DNA of 64,000 bases from VFKU01 sp964620045 (lineage in GTDB: Bacteria > Hydrogenedentota > Hydrogenedentia > Hydrogenedentales > GCA-2746185): the NCBI GenBank assembly GCA_964620045.1, contig CAZUJL010000017.1, positions 1 through 64,000 on the forward strand, written 5' to 3'. Below the pieces are notes generated by a model. The model was not told the origin of the DNA. It searched no databases and was given only the letters and a program-made list of their open reading frames with translations. Shown in pieces: positions 32,748 to 40,618 of this stretch (positions are counted from its first letter, which is position 1; each line of letters begins with the position of its first letter). Made by a program: the position numbers and the translations under genes.

Positions 32748-33454
32748 AAAGCGTGATCGCGTGGATACCGGCACTGCTGGGCGATGCGGCGTCGACGCTG
32801 TTCATCCTTGGCTTTGCGCTGGGCTACACGCGCACGGTGCCGTCGCTGACGGCATTTTTCATGTCCTCGCTCGGCATGCTGCTGGGCGTGGTGGCGACAA
32901 TCGGCGGCGTGATCATGCTCGCGCGATCGGGCATCACGCTGCAGTCCGGCATGGCGCTGCTGGGGCTTGTGCCGGCGCTGTTTCTGGTGTACACGCTGAT
33001 CAACGCGCGCGGCTTTCCGCCGATCAATGACATCTCGACCGATCTTGTGTATCCGCCGGCGCTGGCGCATGCGGCCACAGTGCCCGCGAACGCGGGGCGC
33101 GACATGGCGTTGCCGGAAGCATTCAAGGCTGATATCAAGAAGTCGTACGCCGACCTTCAATCGATCGGGCTGAACAAACAGCGCGACGATGTGTTCGCCA
33201 AGGTGCGCGACCTGGCGCAGAAGCAGCCGGGGTGGACGATCACGGCCACGACGGTGACAGAGAAGGAATCGATCGTCGAAGGTGAAACGCAGACGCGCAT
33301 GTTTGGATTTATCGACGATTGGGTGATCCGGATCACGGATGCGCAGGGCGGCGGCGTGGTGGTGGACATGCGTTCCAAGTCGCGCGAAGGCAAGGGCGAT
33401 TTGGGAACGAACGCCAAACGGATTCGTGAATTTTTGGCGCAGATCCAGTCGTAA
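32744..33454 (+). CDS. DUF1499 membrane protein
   Basis: The 236-residue protein has three hydrophobic segments in its first 85 residues (WIPALLGDAASTLFILGFAL, SLGMLLGVVATIGGVIML, MALLGLVPALFLVYTLI). The DUF1499 domain spans about residues 90-236 and ends in the family signature VVDMRSKSREGKGDLGTNAKRIREF. The function of DUF1499 is not known. Its start overlaps the nucleotidase stop in ATGA, so it should be co-translated with that enzyme. A GC-rich hairpin (CGCGG-ATT-CCGCG) lies just after the stop. Confidence 0.85.
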   Translation: MKSVIAWIPALLGDAASTLFILGFALGYTRTVPSLTAFFMSSLGMLLGVVATIGGVIMLARSGITLQSGMALLGLVPALFLVYTLINARGFPPINDISTDLVYPPALAHAATVPANAGRDMALPEAFKADIKKSYADLQSIGLNKQRDDVFAKVRDLAQKQPGWTITATTVTEKESIVEGETQTRMFGFIDDWVIRITDAQGGGVVVDMRSKSREGKGDLGTNAKRIREFLAQIQS

Positions 33455-33556
33455 TTCCTTGGGTTTTGCGCGGATTCCGCGAAAAAGCGTATGCTTTTCG
33501 CGCTGCAATTTACCCCATCGCGCGCGTCCACGTCCGCGATGACGAAGGAGCGCCGA

Positions 33557-34294
33557 ATGATCTCCCGCCGTATCCAAATGTTTCTGACCTGCGCATTTGT
33601 CGCAGTTGCGCCATATGCGATCGCGCAAGACGACGCCAAGCCCGCCGCCGATTCCGGCATGGACGAGAAAGAAAAAACCAGCTACTGCGTCGGGCAACAG
33701 TTCGGCCAGATGATCTCGGGTGGCGCCTCGTTCATCGATGTCGAGTCGCTGGTGGTTGGCCTGAAGGATGCGCTGGACAAGCTGCCGAGCAAGGTGAGCG
33801 AAGAAGAAATGCAGAAGTTATTGCAGCAGCTTCAGAAGCAAATGATGGAAGCCGAATTCGCCGACAATAAGAAGGCGGGCGAGGATTTCCTGGCGGAAAA
33901 CGGCAAGAAGGAAGGCGTAATCACGACCGCGAGCGGCCTGCAGTACAAGGTGCTCACCGAAGGTAAGGGTCGCACGCCGAAGGCGACCGATACTGTGTCG
34001 ACGCACTACCGCGGCACGTTCATTGACGGCAAGGAATTCGACAGCTCTTACAAGCGCAACACGCCGGCCGAATTCGGCGTGACGCAGGTGATCGCCGGCT
34101 GGACCGAAGTGCTGCAGTTGATGAAGGAAGGCGGCAAGATGCAGCTTTGGGTGCCGTACAGCCTTGCGTATGGCGAACAGGGCCGTCAGCCCGCGATTCC
34201 GCCGTACTCGATGCTGATTTTCGAAGTCGAGCTTCTGAAGATTGTGGACGCCGCGGGTCAGCAGACCACCACGATCAAGCCGAAGGCGCAGTAA
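33557..34294 (+). CDS. periplasmic FKBP-type peptidyl-prolyl isomerase
   Basis: The 245-residue protein starts at ATG 33557, six bases after GGAG. A signal peptide (FLTCAFVAVAPYAIAQ) precedes a helical dimerisation domain (about residues 30-115: EKEKTSYCVGQQFGQMI and KVSEEEMQKLLQQLQKQMM). The FKBP domain runs from about residue 125 to 230 with YRGTFIDGKEFDSSY, VIAGWTEVLQLMKEGGKM and IPPYSMLIFEVELL. This is the MIP/FkpA layout. It assists folding of exported proteins by proline isomerisation. Its stop is one base from the convergent mutY stop. Confidence 0.92.
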   Translation: MISRRIQMFLTCAFVAVAPYAIAQDDAKPAADSGMDEKEKTSYCVGQQFGQMISGGASFIDVESLVVGLKDALDKLPSKVSEEEMQKLLQQLQKQMMEAEFADNKKAGEDFLAENGKKEGVITTASGLQYKVLTEGKGRTPKATDTVSTHYRGTFIDGKEFDSSYKRNTPAEFGVTQVIAGWTEVLQLMKEGGKMQLWVPYSLAYGEQGRQPAIPPYSMLIFEVELLKIVDAAGQQTTTIKPKAQ

Positions 34295-34295
34295 T

Positions 34296-35402
34296 TTAGA
34301 GCAAGCCCAGGAATTTGTGGTTGGCCTTGGGAAAGGCCAGCGACGCGAAGTCCTTGGCGGCAACCCAGCGGAGTTCCGTGTGCGCGCGCGGTTTTGGCGT
34401 GCCTGCGCGCAGTGTGCAGGCGTAGACGTGCAGCGTCACACGGAAGTGCGAGTAGGCGTGCGACACCGTGGCGATCGGATCGCCGACGGTGGCCGTGATG
34501 CCGAGTTCCTCGCGCAGCTCGCGGCGCAGCGCGGTCGCGTGATCTTCGCCGGCCTCGATTTTGCCGCCCGGAAATTCCCATAACCCACCGAGCAGACCGC
34601 CCGGCGGCCGCTTCCCCACGAGGTAGCGGCCGTTTTTCTTTAGCGCGGCGACGACGATGTCGCGGTGCGGCGTGGCGGCCTTCGCGCGGCGCACGGGGCG
34701 CGATGCGACGGTGCCGGCGGCGTGCGCGCGGCAGTGCATCTGCACGGGGCACACGAGGCAGCCCGGCGCGCGCGGCGTGCAGATCTGCGCGCCGAGTTCC
34801 ATCATGCCTTGGTTGAAGTCGCCGGGCGCTGCGCCGCGCACGAGGACGTCCATCAGCATCCACAGGTCGTCGGTGGTCTTCGCGTCGTCGATGGACGCGT
34901 CGAGATCCGTGAGGCGAGCGAGCACGCGCTTCACGTTGCCATCGAGCACGGGCGCCGGTTCGTCCAGCGTAATGCTCGCGATCGCGCCGGCGGTGTAGCG
35001 GCCGACGCCGGGAATCGTGAGCCACTCTTCGGCGGAGGTCGGCATGCGGCCTGCGCGATCGCGTACGATGTGCTGCGCGGCTTTGTGCAAGTTGCGCGCG
35101 CGGGCGTAGTAGCCGAGGCCTTCCCAGAGTTTCAGGACATCGTCGATGCCGGCCGCGGCGAGTGTCTGAACGGTGGGAAATCGCTGCAACAAACGCTCTA
35201 TATAGGGAGTGCCCTGATCGACGCGGGTTTGCTGGAGGGCGATCTCCGAGATCCAGACCGCATAGGGATCTTTGGTGCCGCGCCAGGAGATGGGGCGTGC
35301 GGCGCGCCGAAACCAGTTGATGATGCGCCGGCGAAAGGCGGTGCGTTCGCCGGGAGACTGCAGGTCGTTGTTCGCGGAAGGTGCTGCCTTGCGACGCGTC
35401 AC
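34296..35402 (-). CDS. mutY: A/G-specific adenine glycosylase MutY
   Basis: The 368-residue repair enzyme begins at GTG 35402, overlapping the previous stop as GTGA. Motifs are SEIALQQTRVD, the helix-hairpin-helix LTIPGVGRYTAGAIASI with catalytic Asp in VLDGNVKRVLARL, and the four cluster cysteines in CTPRAPGCLVCPVQMHC. The C-terminal domain is Nudix-like and keeps a near-canonical Nudix box (GGKIEAGEDHATALRREL followed by REELG). MutY removes adenine opposite 8-oxoguanine. Coupling to a GH3-like cell-envelope gene has no obvious logic. Confidence 0.94.
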   Translation of the reverse strand: MTRRKAAPSANNDLQSPGERTAFRRRIINWFRRAARPISWRGTKDPYAVWISEIALQQTRVDQGTPYIERLLQRFPTVQTLAAAGIDDVLKLWEGLGYYARARNLHKAAQHIVRDRAGRMPTSAEEWLTIPGVGRYTAGAIASITLDEPAPVLDGNVKRVLARLTDLDASIDDAKTTDDLWMLMDVLVRGAAPGDFNQGMMELGAQICTPRAPGCLVCPVQMHCRAHAAGTVASRPVRRAKAATPHRDIVVAALKKNGRYLVGKRPPGGLLGGLWEFPGGKIEAGEDHATALRRELREELGITATVGDPIATVSHAYSHFRVTLHVYACTLRAGTPKPRAHTELRWVAAKDFASLAFPKANHKFLGLL

Positions 35403-37429
35403 TGCACGTGCACCCGGAATTGGCCGGAGACGTCGCCCTTGCCTCGCTTGGCGCCGACTTTAAGCGTGACGATGTATTCGCCGGGCTTTTTGTAGGCGTG
35501 CGCGGCCACGGGCGTGGAGGACTTGGAGCCGTCGCCGAAATCCCAATGCACACTTGTCACCGAGAGCGTGGGGCGATAGGCGACCGAGTAACCGGCAACG
35601 TATTTTCCGCCAATGGTGACCGGAAGCCGGCCGACGGGGCTGCGGAGGACATCGAAGGCGTCGAAGCTGGATTCTTCGCCGGGTTTGAGCACGAGATCGC
35701 GCAGCGGGGGGAGGACTTCGACCGGGGCGTTGCCCATGAGCACGTCCGCCACCGAGACCATCGCTTCACCCGCGCGATTCGGGTTGCTATACGCCAGCAC
35801 GATTGCATTTGCGTCTTCGAACGGTGTCAGGTCTTTTGGATATCCGATCAGCACCGCAATGACGCGCTTGCCCATGCGACGGAAGTTCCGGATGAGGTCG
35901 CGTTGACCACGTCCTTCGATTTCATTGGACACCATACAAACGATCGTGCGGTAGGTGTCGGTGAGTTTCAGGATGCGGTCGGTTTCGAAAGGTTCGAACC
36001 GGCCGGAGTGTTTGGCGTAGCGAATCGGGCGCTCCGCGATCGGCTTCATGAACTCTTCCAGCGCGAGCTTCAGTTCCTCGGAGCCGTATGCCCCGATGAC
36101 GGCCACGGGTTGCGAGGCTTCCGACATGGGCAGCGCTTCGTCGTTTTTCACGAGTGTAATTGTCATGCGCGCGAGCAGCTCCGGCTCGGGAGACTTCTCG
36201 CGTTTGTCAAGGAGGGTCTTCGACAGTTCGACGGATTTTTTGTACTCCAGTCGCGGCGGCAGTGCTTTTTTGTACGCCCGAACACGATCCAACGCGCGGT
36301 CGATTATTTTTTCGTCGAGCGCTTTCTTCTGGATGCCGTCGACGATCGCGGCCGCGGCCTGGACGACGTGCGGCCCGGGCGCGCTCCAATACAGCATGTC
36401 CGCGCCGGCGAGCAGTGCTTCGATCGCGGCCTTTTCCGGACGCCGCGAGAGGCTAATTTCCTTGGCGTCGAGCGGACCCGCGACGATGATGCCGTTGTAG
36501 CCGAAGACCTCGGTGCGCAGATCAGAGATGACGATCGGAGAGAGGCAGGCGGGCGTGGCGTCGTCCATCGTGGGCACAAGCGAGGTGCCGACATTGAACA
36601 TGGGGACGGCGTTCGGGCCTTGGACGAGAAACGCATAGGGCTTCAGGTCCATTTCGCGCAGTTGCGACCGGGGCGTTAGCAGGGCCGGCGGCATTCCGCT
36701 GCCGCCGGGGAAGCCCATCGGAATCCACGCGACACCGCGCGCGCGCATGGCGGCATCGATTTGTTGCGCGAATGCGGTGGTCGCCGAGGGATCGCCGCCA
36801 AAACTGAAGATCGAACCGCCGCCGGTTTCGGGCGCGGACGCAAGCGCGAGCGATGGCCCGAGGTGAAAGTCGAAACCCATGATCTGCATGTTTTCGGCGA
36901 GTTGATCGAAGAGGGCGGCGGACACGCCGGACGGGCCTGCCGCGGCGAAGTTGATCATGGGTGGCACGTGGAGCGTCTGCGTGCGCGCTTCCTTGGCGTA
37001 TTTTTCCTGCGCGAACAAATCGGCGCCGACGATGAAGGGGAGTTGTTCGAAGGCGTTGCCTGCGAATGCGCGGACATTGTTCACATACTCGACGGCCGAT
37101 TCGGGGTCTGTAATCTGCGGAACGATTACGCCGCCCGGTGGCAGCGTCTGCAGCACCTGCCGATCGAGCGAGGTCGGCGAGCTAACGCCTTCGAGCGTCA
37201 CGATCATGAGCTGCGCCACCTTACGCATGAGCGCGATGGTGGGATCGGCGGGTGGCGCGGGCGCGATCGGCTCGGGGGTCGCATTGGGATCAACGGGCGC
37301 AGGGGCGGCCGGTGCGGCTTTTGCGGGATCCACGACGCCGCGCAACCCGGAATTGGGTGCCTGGGCGAATGTGGCTGCGCAGATGAGCGCGCAGAACAAC
37401 ACGGTGCATACGGAAAGGGTACGGCGCAC
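35399..37429 (-). CDS. degenerate GH3 (NagZ-like) protein with C-terminal PKD domain
   Basis: The 676-residue exported protein starts at GTG 37429 with GGAG nine bases upstream. A signal peptide ends at AATFAQ and an Ala/Pro-rich linker follows. Residues about 65-370 follow the GH3 N-terminal barrel (IALMRKVAQLMIV, DLKPYAFLVQGPNAVPMFN, CLSPIVISDLRTEVFGYNG). The NagZ catalytic loop KHFPGHGDT is replaced by PMGFPGGSG, and the position of the nucleophile (normally SDDL) reads AGPL. A GH3 C-terminal-like domain follows, then a PKD domain (VHWDFGDGSKSS, HAYKKPGEYIVTLKV). Probably a non-catalytic glycan-binding relative. Its stop couples to mutY. Confidence 0.8.
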   Translation of the reverse strand: MRRTLSVCTVLFCALICAATFAQAPNSGLRGVVDPAKAAPAAPAPVDPNATPEPIAPAPPADPTIALMRKVAQLMIVTLEGVSSPTSLDRQVLQTLPPGGVIVPQITDPESAVEYVNNVRAFAGNAFEQLPFIVGADLFAQEKYAKEARTQTLHVPPMINFAAAGPSGVSAALFDQLAENMQIMGFDFHLGPSLALASAPETGGGSIFSFGGDPSATTAFAQQIDAAMRARGVAWIPMGFPGGSGMPPALLTPRSQLREMDLKPYAFLVQGPNAVPMFNVGTSLVPTMDDATPACLSPIVISDLRTEVFGYNGIIVAGPLDAKEISLSRRPEKAAIEALLAGADMLYWSAPGPHVVQAAAAIVDGIQKKALDEKIIDRALDRVRAYKKALPPRLEYKKSVELSKTLLDKREKSPEPELLARMTITLVKNDEALPMSEASQPVAVIGAYGSEELKLALEEFMKPIAERPIRYAKHSGRFEPFETDRILKLTDTYRTIVCMVSNEIEGRGQRDLIRNFRRMGKRVIAVLIGYPKDLTPFEDANAIVLAYSNPNRAGEAMVSVADVLMGNAPVEVLPPLRDLVLKPGEESSFDAFDVLRSPVGRLPVTIGGKYVAGYSVAYRPTLSVTSVHWDFGDGSKSSTPVAAHAYKKPGEYIVTLKVGAKRGKGDVSGQFRVHVQ

Positions 37430-37531
37430 GTGCAAAAACTCCAATGCGTGGAATTCTAACACCCTTGCGGCTTGGCGTTGAAGTCTCGATTTTTTAAGTA
37501 TACTGTGCTTATAAGACAGGGAGAGCCCATC

Positions 37532-38224
37532 ATGACTTCTCGGAATTCATGGGTTGCTGCTTTGGTCGTCGCGTTAGGCACTGCGTTTTCGTGCAGCGCG
37601 GCCAACATTCTTGAAAATGGTGATTTCGAAGCGGATGACCTTCAAGGTTGGCGTGTGACGCAAGGCTCCACGCTGTATCGGCTTGTGGTGGACGATGTGC
37701 GCGGGCAGTGCGTCGAAGGAACGGAAACGGTGCGCGCGGGGAATCTGGGAAGGCTTGTGCAGTCGCTGGATGGGAAAGTCACGCCCGGCGAGACGTACCG
37801 GTTGACGGGATGGATCAAGACGCTGAGCGTTCAGAGCGACGGCGGCGTGGTGATTGGCGTGGGCGCGGTAAACGCGGACGGCGCGCTCGTTTCGGGTAGT
37901 TTTTGGAAGGAAGTGGGGCACGTTAAAGGCAGTTCGAACTGGAAGTATTTTGAGAGCAAGGACATTGTGCTTCCGGGCCTTACTCCGGGGGCGGTTGGTT
38001 ATGCGGTGTATCTCGACTTCAATGGGAATGGAAGCGGCCGGGCGCGGTTTGATGACGTTGTTCTGACCTCGGCGAAGTCGACCAGTGGCACCTTATCGAT
38101 ACTCCAAATCGGCGGATTCGGCCTGTTCGGCCTCGTCATCGTCTTTGGTGGCGTGTTTCTGGGGATGTGGGCATTCAAAAAATTTGAGCGCCGCAAGCCG
38201 GCCTGGCAAGAGATCACCCAATAA
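37532..38224 (+). CDS. membrane-anchored carbohydrate-binding-like protein
   Basis: The 230-residue protein starts at ATG 37532 behind GGGAG. After a signal peptide (VAALVVALGTAFSCSAAN) a jelly-roll domain (about residues 25-185) begins with ILENGDFEADDLQGW and ends RARFDDVVLTS, the layout of CBM4/9- or CBM22-like modules. A C-terminal membrane helix (GGFGLFGLVIVFGGVFLGMWAF) is followed by a short basic tail. It is likely surface-exposed in the periplasm. A TATACT hexamer at 37499-37504 may be its -10. The next gene on the strand is a MoxR ATPase, 123 bases on. Confidence 0.7.
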   Translation: MTSRNSWVAALVVALGTAFSCSAANILENGDFEADDLQGWRVTQGSTLYRLVVDDVRGQCVEGTETVRAGNLGRLVQSLDGKVTPGETYRLTGWIKTLSVQSDGGVVIGVGAVNADGALVSGSFWKEVGHVKGSSNWKYFESKDIVLPGLTPGAVGYAVYLDFNGNGSGRARFDDVVLTSAKSTSGTLSILQIGGFGLFGLVIVFGGVFLGMWAFKKFERRKPAWQEITQ

Positions 38225-38347
38225 TCCCTCCGTTGAACAGTTCACATATGCTCAGTTAGAGTATTCTGAATTTGCTGTCACCATGCGGCGGCCCGTGGTT
38301 GCGCGTTCCTCGTCTCCGCCCGGTGTCTACCAACGAGCGGAGTCCTC

Positions 38348-39190
38348 ATGTCCAGCCAAGATATGCGATTCAGCGGTACCGAGAAGTACTACCTTGACCC
38401 GGAATTGGGCGCGATCGTGAACATCGCGCTGCAGATGGAAAAGCCGCTGCTGCTGACCGGCGAAGCGGGCACGGGCAAGACCCAGCTCGCCTTCCAGGTG
38501 GCGAAGTCGCTGGGTTTGCCTCTTGAGATCATGCGCTGCAAATCGACGGTCAAGGGTGAAGAGGCTTGTTATACGCAGGATACCGTGCTGCGCTTGAACG
38601 ACGCCCGCTTCGGATCAGGAGATACGGGCCGGCAGGTGCAGAGTTTTTACGACTACGTCGTGTGGGGGCCGATTGGACGGGCCTTCCGCGCAGACGGCAA
38701 GTGCGTATTGCTGCTGGATGAAATCGACAAGACGGAATCGGATATCCAGGACAACATGCTGGATATTCTCGAAGACTTCGAATTTACGATTCGTGAGTTG
38801 AACACGGTTGTGAAGGCGAAGAGCATCCCCCTCATCGTGATCACGTCCAATGCGAAACGCGAACTCTCTGACCCGTTCCTGCGCCGTTGCTACTGCCACC
38901 ATATCGCGTTCCCGTCTCCGGACCAGATGAAAGAGATCATCCGGCTGCACTACCCGCAGACGAGCGCGAAGTTGATGGAAGCGGCCGTGAAGATTTTCTA
39001 TGACCTGCGTCAGCGTGGCTTCGAGAAGCCGCCCGCGACGAGTGAGCTCCTGAACTGGATCGGCGCGCTCGAGAAGCTGGACACGGTGCCCGATCCGAAG
39101 AATCCGCCGCTGATGGGCGTGCTGCTCAAGCGCGCGAGCGACATCCAGGCGTACCGTGGCGAAGGCGAAGGTCCAAAAAGGTTCGCATAA
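38348..39190 (+). CDS. MoxR-family AAA+ ATPase
   Basis: The 280-residue AAA+ protein has Walker A GEAGTGKTQLAFQ (about 36-48), Walker B CVLLLDEIDK, sensor 1 VITSNAKREL and an arginine-finger stretch DPFLRRCYCHHI. It belongs to the MoxR group, which acts as a chaperone for metal-cofactor insertion or complex assembly together with a VWA-domain partner. Such a partner starts one base after this stop. The client is not visible in the neighbourhood. Confidence 0.9.
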   Translation: MSSQDMRFSGTEKYYLDPELGAIVNIALQMEKPLLLTGEAGTGKTQLAFQVAKSLGLPLEIMRCKSTVKGEEACYTQDTVLRLNDARFGSGDTGRQVQSFYDYVVWGPIGRAFRADGKCVLLLDEIDKTESDIQDNMLDILEDFEFTIRELNTVVKAKSIPLIVITSNAKRELSDPFLRRCYCHHIAFPSPDQMKEIIRLHYPQTSAKLMEAAVKIFYDLRQRGFEKPPATSELLNWIGALEKLDTVPDPKNPPLMGVLLKRASDIQAYRGEGEGPKRFA

Positions 39191-39191
39191 C

Positions 39192-40439
39192 ATGCAGGCC
39201 GCCGAAGAGACCAAAGAAGGCTACAACGCGCTGTTCGTGGACTTCTTTTATCTTCTGCGCGAATATGGGGTGCCGGTCAACACCAAGGACCTGCTGGAAC
39301 TGAACCGCGGCCTCGAAAAGGGGCTCGTGCATACGCTGGACGACCTCTTCGTGCTGATGCGCCTGTGTTTTGTGCGGCGCGTTGAGCATATGGACCCCTA
39401 TGAGCGGGCGTTCGCGAGTTACTTCTACGGCATCGAAATTCCGGCGGTGGAGGAGGGCGACCTCTCGCTGTTGCGCACGAAGGAATTTCGCGAGTGGCTC
39501 AATCGCGCGATTGAGAGCGGGGAATTGCCCGCGCGCGCGAAGTGGGACATGACGCCCGAAGAACTGATGAAAAAGTTCTGGGAACGCCTGAAGGAACAGA
39601 CCAAGGAGCACCACGGCGGCAGCAAGTGGGTGGGTACACAGGGCAATTCGCCGTTTGGCCACTCGGGCAATGCTGAGAACGGCGTGCGCGTGGGCGGGAA
39701 GCCGGGCGGTGGCGCGGCGCTGAAGGTTATTGGCGATCGGCGCTATATTTCGTATTCCAACTCGACCAAGTTGCGCAACGAGAACCTGCGGCAGGCGCTG
39801 GAGTCGATGAAGCACCTGAAAAAGGTGGGCGCGCAGGCGAACTTGGATTTGGACGAGACCATCCGCCGCACGTGCAAGAACGGCGGCGAGATCGATCTGG
39901 TGTTTTCGCGCGAGCTGCGTGACCGTATGAAACTGATGCTGCTGATCGACAACGGCGGGTATTCGATGACGCCGTATGTGAATCTGACGCGCTTGCTGTT
40001 CGCGAAGATGCACGACCGTTTTGAAGACATCAAGACCTATTACTTCCACAATACAATTTACGAGAAGATTTGGGTCGATCAGCGTCGCATTCGCGGGATC
40101 AATACCGAGAAGCTAATGCAGGCGCGGCCTGACACCCGAGTTGTGATTGTCGGCGATGCCACGATGGCGCCGGAAGAGCTGGTGTCTCCCTTTGGATCGA
40201 TCACGGGCTTCGATTTGCAGGACGCGCGGCCGTCGATTGGTTGGCTCGAGCGCATCGCGGGCCGGTTCAAGCACAGCGTGTGGCTCAATCCGATTCCGCG
40301 CGAGCGCTGGGGCGGCAACTACGGCGCGTTCACGCTGAAAAAGATCCGCGAGGTCTTCCACATGGAAGACATGACGCTCGGCGGCGTGAAGGGCATGGTG
40401 CACAAGCTCAGCGACCGCACCGGCCGCGACGAAAACTAA
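39192..40439 (+). CDS. VWA-domain protein of the CoxE-like group, MoxR partner
   Basis: The 415-residue protein starts at ATG 39192, immediately after the MoxR stop. The N-terminal half is helical (ALFVDFFYLLREYGVPV, DDLFVLMRLCFVRRVEH) and a Gly-rich linker follows. The C-terminal VWA domain begins at KLMLLIDNGGYSM, where the MIDAS DxSxS is altered to DNGGYS. VVIVGDATMAPEELVSPFGS and WLNPIPRERWGG complete the family pattern. The altered MIDAS is, as I recall it, usual for this subgroup, so metal-dependent binding may differ from classical VWA proteins. With MoxR it should form an assembly or remodelling pair. Confidence 0.82.
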   Translation: MQAAEETKEGYNALFVDFFYLLREYGVPVNTKDLLELNRGLEKGLVHTLDDLFVLMRLCFVRRVEHMDPYERAFASYFYGIEIPAVEEGDLSLLRTKEFREWLNRAIESGELPARAKWDMTPEELMKKFWERLKEQTKEHHGGSKWVGTQGNSPFGHSGNAENGVRVGGKPGGGAALKVIGDRRYISYSNSTKLRNENLRQALESMKHLKKVGAQANLDLDETIRRTCKNGGEIDLVFSRELRDRMKLMLLIDNGGYSMTPYVNLTRLLFAKMHDRFEDIKTYYFHNTIYEKIWVDQRRIRGINTEKLMQARPDTRVVIVGDATMAPEELVSPFGSITGFDLQDARPSIGWLERIAGRFKHSVWLNPIPRERWGGNYGAFTLKKIREVFHMEDMTLGGVKGMVHKLSDRTGRDEN

Positions 40440-40504
40440 GTTCGCGCCGCTTCTGGATTTCGCCCCGGCATCCGGTTAGCATAGCGCCCCGTGTAACGAC
40501 CCTT

Positions 40505-40618
40505 CGCGTTAACTCCCTGGACGGCCCATCGGATGGGGACCGTGAAACAATCGCGGGCTGGGCCGGGTTAAACAGGCACGTTCCGATTCCGCACGCGCGG
40601 GTGGATGTGTAAGGGCGC
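40505..40618 (+). other. possible structured leader before the MATE gene
   Basis: GGCCCA (40523-40528) can pair with TGGGCC (40559-40564). The overlapping CCCAT (40525-40529) can instead pair with ATGGG (40533-40537) in a local hairpin, so the two pairings exclude each other. This is the kind of switch seen in attenuators. I do not recognise a known riboswitch consensus (guanidine-I, ZTP, fluoride and Mn motifs were considered). Confidence 0.25.
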
